DNA of 7,586 nucleotides from Candidatus Avoscillospira stercoripullorum (GTDB taxonomy: Bacteria > Bacillota > Clostridia > Oscillospirales > Oscillospiraceae), in the NCBI GenBank assembly GCA_018712905.1, contig DVGD01000153.1:1-7586 (forward strand), in the 5' to 3' direction. Shown one piece after another: positions 1-5,162 of this stretch. Every line of letters starts with the position of its first letter. The stretch's first letter is position 1. The notes below the pieces were generated by a model that saw only the letters and a program-made list of their open reading frames with translations, was not told the DNA's origin and did not search any database. The position numbers and the translations under genes are program-made.

Positions 1-259
1 CCTTGGCCACGTCTACCACCGAGTGGCCGTAGAGCACGACAATATAGCAGTCCACAGAGATCTCGTCGTCGTCACTGATGACCAGGCGGATCCCCTTGCC
101 CTGGCCGCGCTTGGCCAGCTTGGAGAGCTCCTGGTTGAGCCCGTACACGCCCTCCACGTCCTGAATGGCCAGGGCGGCAATGGCGGCAATGACCTCCTCG
201 GAAATATGAATGGCGCCATGCTCCAGCGTCTGGGAGACGTATTCTTTGCTTTCGCTCAT
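1..259 (-). CDS. Asp23/Gls24 family protein (YqhY-like), 3' end cut by the window edge
   Basis: The first 86 codons of a gene that runs off the left edge. The translation begins MSESKEYVSQTLEHGAIHIS and continues through EEVIAAIAALAIQDVEGVYGL. This is the typical opening of the Asp23/Gls24 (DUF322) domain: a GxIxIS strand, a helix, then the A..DVEGVxGL turn. The ATG at 259 is supported by GGAGG (268-272 on the minus strand) 8 bases upstream. Family members are small cytoplasmic or membrane-associated proteins linked to envelope stress and, for YqhY, to control of fatty-acid synthesis through acetyl-CoA carboxylase. In Bacillus yqhY lies directly after spoIIIAH, and the same order is seen here, which supports a YqhY-type assignment over alkaline-shock Asp23 itself. 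It has its own promoter-like sequence, so it is probably expressed outside sporulation as well. The family call is secure; the precise role is not. Confidence 0.88.
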   Translation of the reverse strand, partial: MSESKEYVSQTLEHGAIHISEEVIAAIAALAIQDVEGVYGLNQELSKLAKRGQGKGIRLVISDDDEISVDCYIVVLYGHSVVDVAK

Positions 260-277
260 ATCGTGAACCTCCGTATC

Positions 278-304
278 CAATGATTCGCCTTGTTGGAATC
301 ATTG
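278..304. repeat. Perfect 9-bp inverted repeat over the promoter start region
   Basis: CAATGATTC (278-286) and GAATCATTG (296-304) are exact reverse complements separated by 9 bases. The right arm overlaps four bases of the -10 element at 301-306, and the left arm lies within the first transcribed bases. The 27-bp size and placement suit a dimeric repressor operator. In RNA only part of it would be transcribed, so a 5' hairpin is less likely if the predicted start near 294 is right. No regulator can be named from the sequence. Confidence 0.6.
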
Positions 305-328
305 TACCACAAATGGAGAAAAACACAA
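301..328 (-). promoter_or_regulatory. Candidate sigma-A promoter with extended -10 for the Asp23 family gene
   Basis: On the minus strand, TACAAT (301-306) matches the -10 consensus at five of six bases. It is preceded by TGG, giving an extended -10 (TGn). A weak -35, TTGTGT (323-328), lies 16 bases upstream. Transcription would start near 294, leaving a leader of about 35 bases with GGAGG before the ATG at 259. The position, in the only sizeable gap (260-361) between spoIIIAH and the next gene, suggests a vegetative promoter that separates this gene from the sporulation operon. Read-through from spoIIIA remains possible because I see no clear terminator in the gap. Confidence 0.6.
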
Positions 329-361
329 CCATTTTCTCGCCAGGCGCCGAAATTCTTCCCC

Positions 362-922
362 CTATTTCACCTCAATGATATGGATCTGGTCGAGGGTGTA
401 GTCCGACTGCGCCGTGACAATGTCGGAAATCAGCGCCACGTCGGCGTCCGCCAGCCCCTCCGCCGGGGCGGAGACGGCAATGTCGATGGTTTCATCGCCC
501 ATATAGGCCACGCAGTCTTCAAAGCCCTTGGCAATAATCAGGCTCTCAATCTGAGATTCAGCCAGAGCGTCGCTCACGATGCCATCCAGGCTCAGCGCCG
601 CGGCGGTGGCGCTTTCGCTGCCGTCCTCAAAAGCGATGGTCTCCTGGAGGGTCTCCACGGCGCTGTCCCGGCTCTCCTGGCGGCTCAGGCGGATCTTGGC
701 AAAATACTCCGTGGTGCTGGCACTCTCCTCGGCGGAGACTGCCTGGGCGTCGTCGGACGTGTCCGAGAGGGTCAAGGTGGCGTCGTTCAGCACCTGCTCG
801 GCATTGAGCGTCTCGGTAAAGTCCACTGCCTCAAGCTGATTGGCGTTCCAGTTGAGGTACACACCGGCGCAGATCAGTACCAAAATGGTGGCGGCAATGG
901 CGTTTCGTTTCCAGGTTTTCAT
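362..922 (-). CDS. spoIIIAH: Stage III sporulation protein AH (SpoIIIAH)
   Basis: 186 aa. A single N-terminal membrane anchor (about residues 8-24) follows the basic start MKTWKR. Next is an acidic, Ser/Thr/Asp-rich linker (about 34-70), then a C-terminal domain (about 72-186) opening with YFAKIRLSRQESRDSAVETL, a hallmark of SpoIIIAH. In Bacillus this domain resembles the YscJ/FliF ring-building fold, lies in the intermembrane space and binds forespore SpoIIQ to zip the two membranes together during engulfment. It is somewhat shorter than the Bacillus protein (about 218 aa), mainly through the linker. Two ATG codons are possible: 928 is one base from GGAGG, while 922 has the proper 7-base spacing, so 922 is chosen. 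It is last in the operon, 11 bases after spoIIIAG. Confidence 0.93.
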   Translation of the reverse strand: MKTWKRNAIAATILVLICAGVYLNWNANQLEAVDFTETLNAEQVLNDATLTLSDTSDDAQAVSAEESASTTEYFAKIRLSRQESRDSAVETLQETIAFEDGSESATAAALSLDGIVSDALAESQIESLIIAKGFEDCVAYMGDETIDIAVSAPAEGLADADVALISDIVTAQSDYTLDQIHIIEVK

Positions 923-929
923 GGTCATT

Positions 930-934
930 CCTCC
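930..934 (-). promoter_or_regulatory. Ribosome binding site deciding the spoIIIAH start
   Basis: GGAGG on the minus strand (930-934) overlaps the first base of the spoIIIAG stop TAG (934-936). It is only 1 base from the ATG at 928 but 7 bases from the in-frame ATG at 922, so the downstream ATG should be used. Confidence 0.75.
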
Positions 935-1449
935 TAGCGTTTCATTTTCATCACAGTGATGCGGTCGCTTCCCAGGCCTGTCAGGCTGGAAACGGCTTTG
1001 ACAATATCCAGGCGCACTGCGGCGCTGTCCGCCCCCTGGCAGAGCACCACGGCGCCCTGGTAGGTGGGATAGGTGGTTGTTCGGGTGATGGGCGTCTCGC
1101 CCCCGGCGCCGTCGGAAACGAGCACCGTCTCCTCCTGGCGCTCTGTGGTGGTGCCGTCGGCGCTGGTTTGCAGGTCTGTCTGGTAGGTGTGGGACACCCC
1201 CTCGGCCACGGTGAGAAGCACCCGCACCTCCCCCGCCCCCTCCAGCTGCGTAAGAAGCGCCTCCAGCTCCGCGGCAAGATCCACGGTTTCTTCCGTCTGA
1301 ACGGGCTTTGCCGCCTGCTCGGTGTTCCCTCCGCCCCAGGGAATGAGCAGCAGCCCCGCCCCCAGCAGCAGCACCAGGAGGGGATATTTCACCGCCTCCA
1401 GCTTCTTGAGCTTCCCCAGAAGCCATTTCCTCTGTTCATCGTTTTTCAC
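934..1449 (-). CDS. spoIIIAG: Stage III sporulation protein AG (SpoIIIAG)
   Basis: 171 aa from a GTG start at 1449 that overlaps the spoIIIAF stop by 4 bases (GTGA); AGGAG lies 11 bases upstream. There is a basic cytoplasmic N terminus, one membrane segment (about residues 22-37), a short linker and then a ring-building domain. That domain has GAGEVRVLLTV near 71-81, an insertion (about 85-125) that corresponds to the beta-triangle region, and a strongly conserved end, YQGAVVLCQGADSAAVRLDI near 130-149, then VKAVSSLTGL and DRITVMKMK. In Bacillus SpoIIIAG forms a large oligomeric ring in the intermembrane space, the likely conduit of the SpoIIIA-SpoIIQ channel. This copy is shorter than the Bacillus protein (about 229 aa), mostly before and within the linker. 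The reading frame stays open upstream, but a longer start would run deep into spoIIIAF. Confidence 0.92.
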   Translation of the reverse strand: MKNDEQRKWLLGKLKKLEAVKYPLLVLLLGAGLLLIPWGGGNTEQAAKPVQTEETVDLAAELEALLTQLEGAGEVRVLLTVAEGVSHTYQTDLQTSADGTTTERQEETVLVSDGAGGETPITRTTTYPTYQGAVVLCQGADSAAVRLDIVKAVSSLTGLGSDRITVMKMKR

Positions 1450-1928
1450 ATTGCGATCCACTCCTGCTGTGCCTCCGGGATCCCGAGATTTTCTTCGATC
1501 CACTTTGACAGCACCGCCTGCTGCGCCGGCGGCACGCTGCCGGTGATGCTGACCCCTGTGGGATAGGGATAGGTTACGCCATCCTCCACCGTCACCTCCA
1601 CCTCCACATCCAGCCCCATCTGGACGGCTTTGTCCCATATATATGTCTCACAGTCCTCCTTTATGAGGGCGATGAGAATCTCCTGGTTGCCCGTCTCCAC
1701 GCCGGTGACGGCCTCCCGCGCCTCCATCCGCGCCCGGGAGATGGCCTTGGCCATGTCGGGAAGATCCAGCTGCGCCACCGGCGAGAGCACCGCCAGCACC
1801 AGTACCAGGCTCCCCACAAACTGTCCCGTGCGGTGCATGGCGCCCTTGGGCAGCAGCGCCGCCGCCAGGCTCACCAGAATCCCCGCTGCCGCCACGGCCA
1901 GGAGGTAGCCTCGAATCCCCGCGGTCAT
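1446..1928 (-). CDS. spoIIIAF: Stage III sporulation protein AF (SpoIIIAF)
   Basis: 160 aa. Two closely spaced membrane segments (about residues 5-25 and 36-52) are followed by LDLPDM and a soluble C-terminal domain. The region QEILIALIKEDCETYIWDKA and the end SVPPAQQAVLSKWIEENLGI are characteristic of the family, whose C-terminal domain also has a ring-building-like fold in Bacillus. It is a membrane subunit of the SpoIIIA complex and is shorter than Bacillus SpoIIIAF (about 206 aa). The ATG at 1928 overlaps the spoIIIAE stop by 4 bases (ATGA), with AGGTGG 7 bases upstream, which points to translational coupling. The assignment rests on both sequence and its position between AE and AG. Confidence 0.9.
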   Translation of the reverse strand: MTAGIRGYLLAVAAAGILVSLAAALLPKGAMHRTGQFVGSLVLVLAVLSPVAQLDLPDMAKAISRARMEAREAVTGVETGNQEILIALIKEDCETYIWDKAVQMGLDVEVEVTVEDGVTYPYPTGVSITGSVPPAQQAVLSKWIEENLGIPEAQQEWIAM

Positions 1929-3016
1929 GGCTGCACCACCTTGAGAAAGCAGCAGCAGGCCAGCAGGCTCATGAGGGTGGCCGAGCCGGTCATGGCCAGA
2001 AGATAGCCCATGGCGCTGGTGAAGCCCTCCAGCAGGCGGCCATGGACGCTGCCGAGCACAGCGCTCAGCGCCGCCGTGAGCTTGAAGGACAGATACGAGA
2101 TGCCGATTCGGAGAAAGGGCGTCACAAAAGCGCCCAGCACCGCCAGCATGCCGAAGGTGCCGATGGTGCTCTTGAGTAGTCCGGCACTGGAGAGCACCGT
2201 CTCCGCCGCGTCGGAGATGATTCCGCCCACCACAGGAATCACGCTGGACAAGGTGAGCTTGGCCGCCTTGAGGGTGGCGGCGTCAGCACTCCCCGAGAGG
2301 ATGCCGGTCAATGCCATAAACCCGGTATAAATGTACATCATAGCCTTTAACCCTGTGCTGATCCCCCAGCCCAGCAGGGATTGGAGTCCCTTGAGCCTGT
2401 CCTGCCGGAGGGCGGCGTCCACCATGGCCAGCGCCAGAAAGGCATAGAGCATGGGGAGAAACACGCCGCTGCATACGCGGATGAGAAGATTGGAAAAGAG
2501 CGCCGTGACGGTGTAGAGCCCGCTGGCGCTCACCGCCCCGCCGGAAGCGGCGGCTGCTGCCGCCATCACCGGCATGAGAAGATTGGAAAAGCTGGTAATC
2601 TCATCCAGCGCCTCCCGCCCCAGCCCCATAAGGGCGCTGAAATCCGAGCCGCAGCAGGCCGTGATGGCCAGCGCGCCCGCCAGAGCCACCGCCCGGTTTC
2701 CCTGCTCCTCGGTGAGGGTCATGGTCATCTGGCACAGCACCACAATGAGCAGCACCCGCAGCATCAGCCGCGCCGCGGTACGCCAGATGGGGCCGCTCTC
2801 CAGAAGGACACTTTCAAAGATGGAGCCCACCGCTTCGGGAAAGTCCACAGCTTCGTCGGGAGAGAGCTCCCCCATCCATTCCTTGGCGCTGTCGGGCACG
2901 CCGCGCTCCAATTCATCCAGGCCGAATTGCTCCGCCTGCTCCTGCGTCACATCCATGGCCGCCGCCGGCAGCGCCAGCAGCGCCAGGACAAGTAAAATCA
3001 GTATCAGCCGCCGCAC
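1925..3016 (-). CDS. spoIIIAE: Stage III sporulation protein AE (SpoIIIAE)
   Basis: 363 aa polytopic membrane protein and the largest subunit of the operon. It begins with a cleavable-looking signal peptide (VRRLILILLVLALLALPAAA), then a short acidic extracytoplasmic stretch (about 21-75). Multiple membrane segments follow, including about 82-100, 145-165, 167-198 and 284-305. Family-typical stretches are LLMPVMAAAAAASGGAVSAS near 146-165 and SSVIPVVGGIISDAAETVLS near 257-276. In Bacillus it is essential for forespore gene expression after engulfment and is thought to form part of the channel's membrane platform. The GTG at 3016 starts one base after the spoIIIAD stop, with a G-rich site (GGGGGG) 5 bases upstream. 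The frame is open further upstream inside spoIIIAD, but no earlier start is as well placed. Bacillus SpoIIIAE is about 399 aa. Confidence 0.93.
   Translation of the reverse strand: MRRLILILLVLALLALPAAAMDVTQEQAEQFGLDELERGVPDSAKEWMGELSPDEAVDFPEAVGSIFESVLLESGPIWRTAARLMLRVLLIVVLCQMTMTLTEEQGNRAVALAGALAITACCGSDFSALMGLGREALDEITSFSNLLMPVMAAAAAASGGAVSASGLYTVTALFSNLLIRVCSGVFLPMLYAFLALAMVDAALRQDRLKGLQSLLGWGISTGLKAMMYIYTGFMALTGILSGSADAATLKAAKLTLSSVIPVVGGIISDAAETVLSSAGLLKSTIGTFGMLAVLGAFVTPFLRIGISYLSFKLTAALSAVLGSVHGRLLEGFTSAMGYLLAMTGSATLMSLLACCCFLKVVQP
2481..2591. repeat. 18-bp exact direct repeat inside spoIIIAE
   Basis: ATGAGAAGATTGGAAAAG occurs at 2481-2498 and again at 2574-2591. The starts are 93 bases apart, exactly 31 codons. 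On the coding strand both copies encode FSNLL followed by I or M, at residues 143-147 and 174-178 of SpoIIIAE. Recombination between the copies would delete 31 residues in frame. Confidence 0.85.
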
Positions 3017-3017
3017 C

Positions 3018-3410
3018 CTATCCCCCCAACATCTCCTGTAGTAAGTCCAGCACCGCCGTGAGAAGCGGCAGCGCAGCGTACACCGCCAAAATAGAAGCCG
3101 TGAGCTCCACGGCATTCTCCAGGGCGTGCTCCCCCGCGTCGCTGCACACGCCGGCGGCAATGCGCCCGATGAGGCCGATGGCCGTGACTTTAAAGAGCGG
3201 CGCCGTCACCGCAGAGCTCAAGCCGGTGAGATCGCGGATGGTCTCGGCCACCTCAAAGATGGGCGCAAGCATCCGCACCGCCAGCAGGAACATCAACACA
3301 CAGGCAGAAAGAGACAGCAGCACAGCCATGGTCTTCTCCCGCTGCCGCAGCACCACGCAAAGGAGCGCGGCCACCGTGGCCAGCGCTGCCAGCTTGAGGA
3401 AGAGCTCCAT
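3018..3410 (-). CDS. spoIIIAD: Stage III sporulation protein AD (SpoIIIAD)
   Basis: 130 aa, close to the Bacillus length (133 aa), and highly hydrophobic. There are membrane segments at about residues 4-20, 28-50, 70-90 and 103-125. Between the second and third lies a family-typical stretch, APIFEVAETIRDLTGLSS, and the third segment region reads PLFKVTAIGLIGRIAAGVCS. A membrane subunit of the SpoIIIA complex in the mother-cell membrane. The ATG at 3410 shares its first base with the TGA of spoIIIAC (TGATG), so translation is very likely coupled by termination-reinitiation. spoIIIAE starts one base after this gene's stop. Confidence 0.92.
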   Translation of the reverse strand: MELFLKLAALATVAALLCVVLRQREKTMAVLLSLSACVLMFLLAVRMLAPIFEVAETIRDLTGLSSAVTAPLFKVTAIGLIGRIAAGVCSDAGEHALENAVELTASILAVYAALPLLTAVLDLLQEMLGG

Positions 3411-3604
3411 CAGAACTGGAAGAGCTGCTCCACCAGCTGGAAGAGATCGGCAATGCGCTGCACCACGATCATCAGCACCACCACCAGCGCCGCCAGGGTG
3501 GTCATGGTGGCCTGTTCCTCCCGCCCGGAGCGCACCAGAACCTGGTTGAGGATGGAGACGATGATCCCCACCGCCGCGATTTTGAAAATCAGATCAATTT
3601 CCAT
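3410..3604 (-). CDS. spoIIIAC: Stage III sporulation protein AC (SpoIIIAC)
   Basis: 64 aa, near the usual family length of about 65-68 aa. It has two membrane segments (about residues 5-23 and 34-52) joined by a short polar loop, VRSGREEQA. The start MEIDLIFKIAAVGIIVSILN and the end RIADLFQLVEQLF are characteristic of the family. Small hydrophobic subunit of the SpoIIIA complex; with AD it forms the small membrane proteins of the set. The ATG at 3604 lies 7 bases after the spoIIIAB stop, and its ribosome binding site AGGTGG includes the last two bases of that stop. The stop codon overlaps the spoIIIAD start by one base. Confidence 0.93.
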   Translation of the reverse strand: MEIDLIFKIAAVGIIVSILNQVLVRSGREEQATMTTLAALVVVLMIVVQRIADLFQLVEQLFQF

Positions 3605-3611
3605 AGGCCAC

Positions 3612-4124
3612 CTACATCAATAAGATTGCCACCGCCAGCCCCGTGCAGATCCCCAGGGTCTGGTAGGTCTTGCTCTTGGTGCTGCGCTCCTGCTCGGCGC
3701 GTCCCAGCTCTTCCCCCAGGCGCAGCGCCGCCAGGTCGATCCCCTGGAGCTGACTTTCCAGGTCGTACTTCCCCAGCCGTGCGGCCAGCTCCAGGAGAAT
3801 CTGCGCGGCCGGATCGCCCTCCGGCAGCTCCGGCACCAGGGTAAGCGCCTTTCGCATGGCAGCAAGGGGCGTTGTCCAGCGGTTCTTGTCCATCTCCCGC
3901 GCCATGGCGGAGAAGAGCTTCTCCAACGAGCCGTCGGAGGACACCGCCATGAGGGCAAATGCCTGGGGCAGCGGCGTGGCGCAGCAGCCGATTTCCTGCT
4001 TGAGGAGCTGGAGCGCCGAGAGAAGCTGCCTCAAAAGCCTGCAGCGCTTTCGCAGGGAGTGGGCGATGCGAAATCCCATGGATCCCGCAGACAGAACAAT
4101 GAGTACAATGCCGGCCATTCTCAT
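3612..4124 (-). CDS. spoIIIAB: Stage III sporulation protein AB (SpoIIIAB)
   Basis: 170 aa, matching Bacillus SpoIIIAB (171 aa). An N-terminal membrane segment (about 4-18) is followed by a largely helical cytoplasmic domain. Its landmarks are RLLRQLLSALQLLKQEIGCC and ATPLPQAF, a central helical region, then LGKYDLESQLQGIDLA and EQERSTKSKTYQTLGICTGL, leading into a C-terminal membrane segment (about 155-170). In Bacillus the soluble domain resembles the platform protein GspF of type II secretion and type IV pili, and it probably docks the SpoIIIAA ATPase to the membrane. The ATG at 4124 overlaps the spoIIIAA stop by 4 bases (ATGA), with GGAGG 7 bases upstream. A second ATG at 4118 is less well spaced. 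Confidence 0.93.
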   Translation of the reverse strand: MRMAGIVLIVLSAGSMGFRIAHSLRKRCRLLRQLLSALQLLKQEIGCCATPLPQAFALMAVSSDGSLEKLFSAMAREMDKNRWTTPLAAMRKALTLVPELPEGDPAAQILLELAARLGKYDLESQLQGIDLAALRLGEELGRAEQERSTKSKTYQTLGICTGLAVAILLM

Positions 4125-5008
4125 GGCATTTCCTCCATTCTTTTGTGTTCTCCCAACAGGGAGTGGATTTGATAGGACTTGTCCGGTGAGAGCAGCACCA
4201 CCTGGGAAAATACTCCCCGCGCCAGCAGCTTATGATAGAGCGGCCGCCGGGTGAGATCGGAAAGGGAATCGCCGTGGGCGGTGGCCAGGAGCTTGACGCC
4301 GCAGTAGGCGGCACGATCCAGCGCCTCAATGTCCTCGGGCGCGGTGATCTCGTCCAAGGCGATCCACTGGGGGCTCATGGTGCGAAGGAGCATCATCACG
4401 GCCTCTGCCTTGGGGACATTGACCATTACATCGGTGCGCTGCCCCACCTCCAGGGCGGCGCCCTGGCCGGTGGAGGCCGACACCTCTCCCCGCTCGTCCG
4501 CCAAGCCCACGCGAAGACGCCCCTGGTCGGACAGCAGCCGCACCGCGTCCCGCAGGAGCGTCGTTTTCCCCGCGCCGGGCGGTCCCAGAATCAGAGCGGA
4601 ATCCGTGAGCGCGGGAAAAAGCCCCTCTGCGCACCCCGGCACCGCCCGGGCAATGCGAAGCACCAGGGAGGTGGGACTTCGGATGGTATGTACCACCCCC
4701 TGCTGGACAACGCCAAAGCCGCAGACGCCAAGCCTGTGGCCGCCCTCCAATGTCACATATCCCTGGCGCAGGGTATCCTGGTGGGCATAGGCCGAGAACC
4801 GGCAGGCACGCTGGAGCACGTCCTCCAGCTGGAACTGGGTCAGCGGCGGAAAGATGGCTTCCTCCCGCCCTGCTGCCAGCACCCGCACTGGCCGTCCCGT
4901 CCCCAGGCGCACCTCTTCGGGATGTTTCTTCCAAATTCTCTCCAGCGCCGGGAGGTAGCCGGCCGGAAGAAGACCGGCGATGAGGTTCATTGGTTGCATC
5001 CATTTCAC
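4121..5008 (-). CDS. spoIIIAA: Stage III sporulation protein AA, secretion-type ATPase (SpoIIIAA)
   Basis: 295 aa (Bacillus about 307 aa). Soluble mother-cell ATPase of the SpoIIIA-SpoIIQ channel, related to the type II/type IV secretion and pilus ATPases. An N-terminal domain (about 1-110) contains EEVRLGTGRPV and GYVTLEGGHRLGVCG. The P-loop GPPGAGKTT lies at 142-150, DERGE at 171-175 and a Walker B-like WIALDEI at 215-221. A conserved TAHG motif follows near 243-246. All catalytic motifs are present, so it should be active. It is the first gene of the operon. The start is uncertain: GTG at 5008 has AAGGTG 8 bases upstream, but in-frame ATGs at 4999 and 4990 are also plausible, and the last gives the most family-like N terminus (MNLIAGLLPAGYL). 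The difference is at most six residues. Confidence 0.95.
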   Translation of the reverse strand: MKWMQPMNLIAGLLPAGYLPALERIWKKHPEEVRLGTGRPVRVLAAGREEAIFPPLTQFQLEDVLQRACRFSAYAHQDTLRQGYVTLEGGHRLGVCGFGVVQQGVVHTIRSPTSLVLRIARAVPGCAEGLFPALTDSALILGPPGAGKTTLLRDAVRLLSDQGRLRVGLADERGEVSASTGQGAALEVGQRTDVMVNVPKAEAVMMLLRTMSPQWIALDEITAPEDIEALDRAAYCGVKLLATAHGDSLSDLTRRPLYHKLLARGVFSQVVLLSPDKSYQIHSLLGEHKRMEEMP

Positions 5009-5017
5009 TTCCCATAC

Positions 5018-5046
5018 ACCTTATTCCCGCGCCTACCGCAATATGC
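5018..5046 (-). promoter_or_regulatory. Candidate sigma-E promoter region for the spoIIIA operon
   Basis: On the minus strand GCATATT (5040-5046) matches the Bacillus sigma-E -35 consensus (K-M-ATATT) exactly. Fourteen bases on is AATAAGGT (5018-5025), a weak -10 that keeps the ATA core and the final T. That would start transcripts near 5011, downstream of the AAGGTG site, and would favour an ATG start at 4999 or 4990. The alternative is that CATATTGC (5038-5045) is itself the -10, with a poor -35 GAATTGA upstream, giving a start near 5031. The operon is sigma-E dependent in Bacillus, so a site is expected here, but neither match is complete. Confidence 0.35.
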
Positions 5047-5080
5047 TGGAAGAAAAAGTCTCAATTCGGAGAGAATTTAC

Positions 5081-5109
5081 TTGCAAACGCGGGAAGAAAA
5101 CCGTATGAT
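5081..5109 (+). promoter_or_regulatory. Sigma-A-type promoter of ppk1
   Basis: TTGCAA (5081-5086) and TATGAT (5104-5109) are separated by the optimal 17 bases. The -10 matches at five of six positions and the -35 at four of six. Transcription would start near 5116, giving a leader of about 47 bases. That leader carries a small hairpin and the ribosome binding site GAGG (5151-5154), 8 bases before the ppk1 ATG. This is the best promoter in the window and implies housekeeping expression of ppk1. Confidence 0.7.
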
Positions 5110-5116
5110 AAGAAAA

Positions 5117-5132
5117 ACCGGGCTTCGCCGGT
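5117..5132 (+). other. Small hairpin at the 5' end of the ppk1 leader
   Basis: ACCGG (5117-5121) and CCGGT (5128-5132) form a 5-bp stem around the hexaloop GCTTCG. It sits at or just after the predicted transcript start, so it could act as a 5' stabilising stem. No U-tract follows, so it is not a terminator. Confidence 0.4.
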
Positions 5133-5162
5133 GTTTGGTGATTCAGAAGTGAGGTTGTTACT

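Noticed and set aside
330..361. Possible terminator after spoIIIAH
   Set aside because: Short GC-rich complementary pieces (around GGCGCC) and a run of five T on the minus strand occur, but they do not form a continuous stem followed directly by a T-tract.
290..937. 215-codon plus-strand ORF opposite spoIIIAH
   Set aside because: It is antisense to spoIIIAH, which has family motifs and a good ribosome binding site. The plus-strand product is Gly/His/Arg-rich and unconvincing.
362..1426. Extended 354-codon version of spoIIIAH reaching into spoIIIAG
   Set aside because: The upstream part is the out-of-frame reading of spoIIIAG. The true start is set by GGAGG at 930-934 and the membrane anchor starting MKTWKR.
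1925..3160. 411-codon version of spoIIIAE starting inside spoIIIAD
   Set aside because: The extra N terminus is the wrong frame of spoIIIAD, rich in Arg, Cys and Trp. The GTG at 3016 gives a clean signal peptide directly after the spoIIIAD stop.
4232..5152. 306-codon plus-strand ORF opposite spoIIIAA
   Set aside because: It is antisense to a gene with intact Walker motifs, its translation is rich in Gly, Arg, His and Pro without domain character, and it extends into the promoter region. It is a GC-rich shadow ORF.
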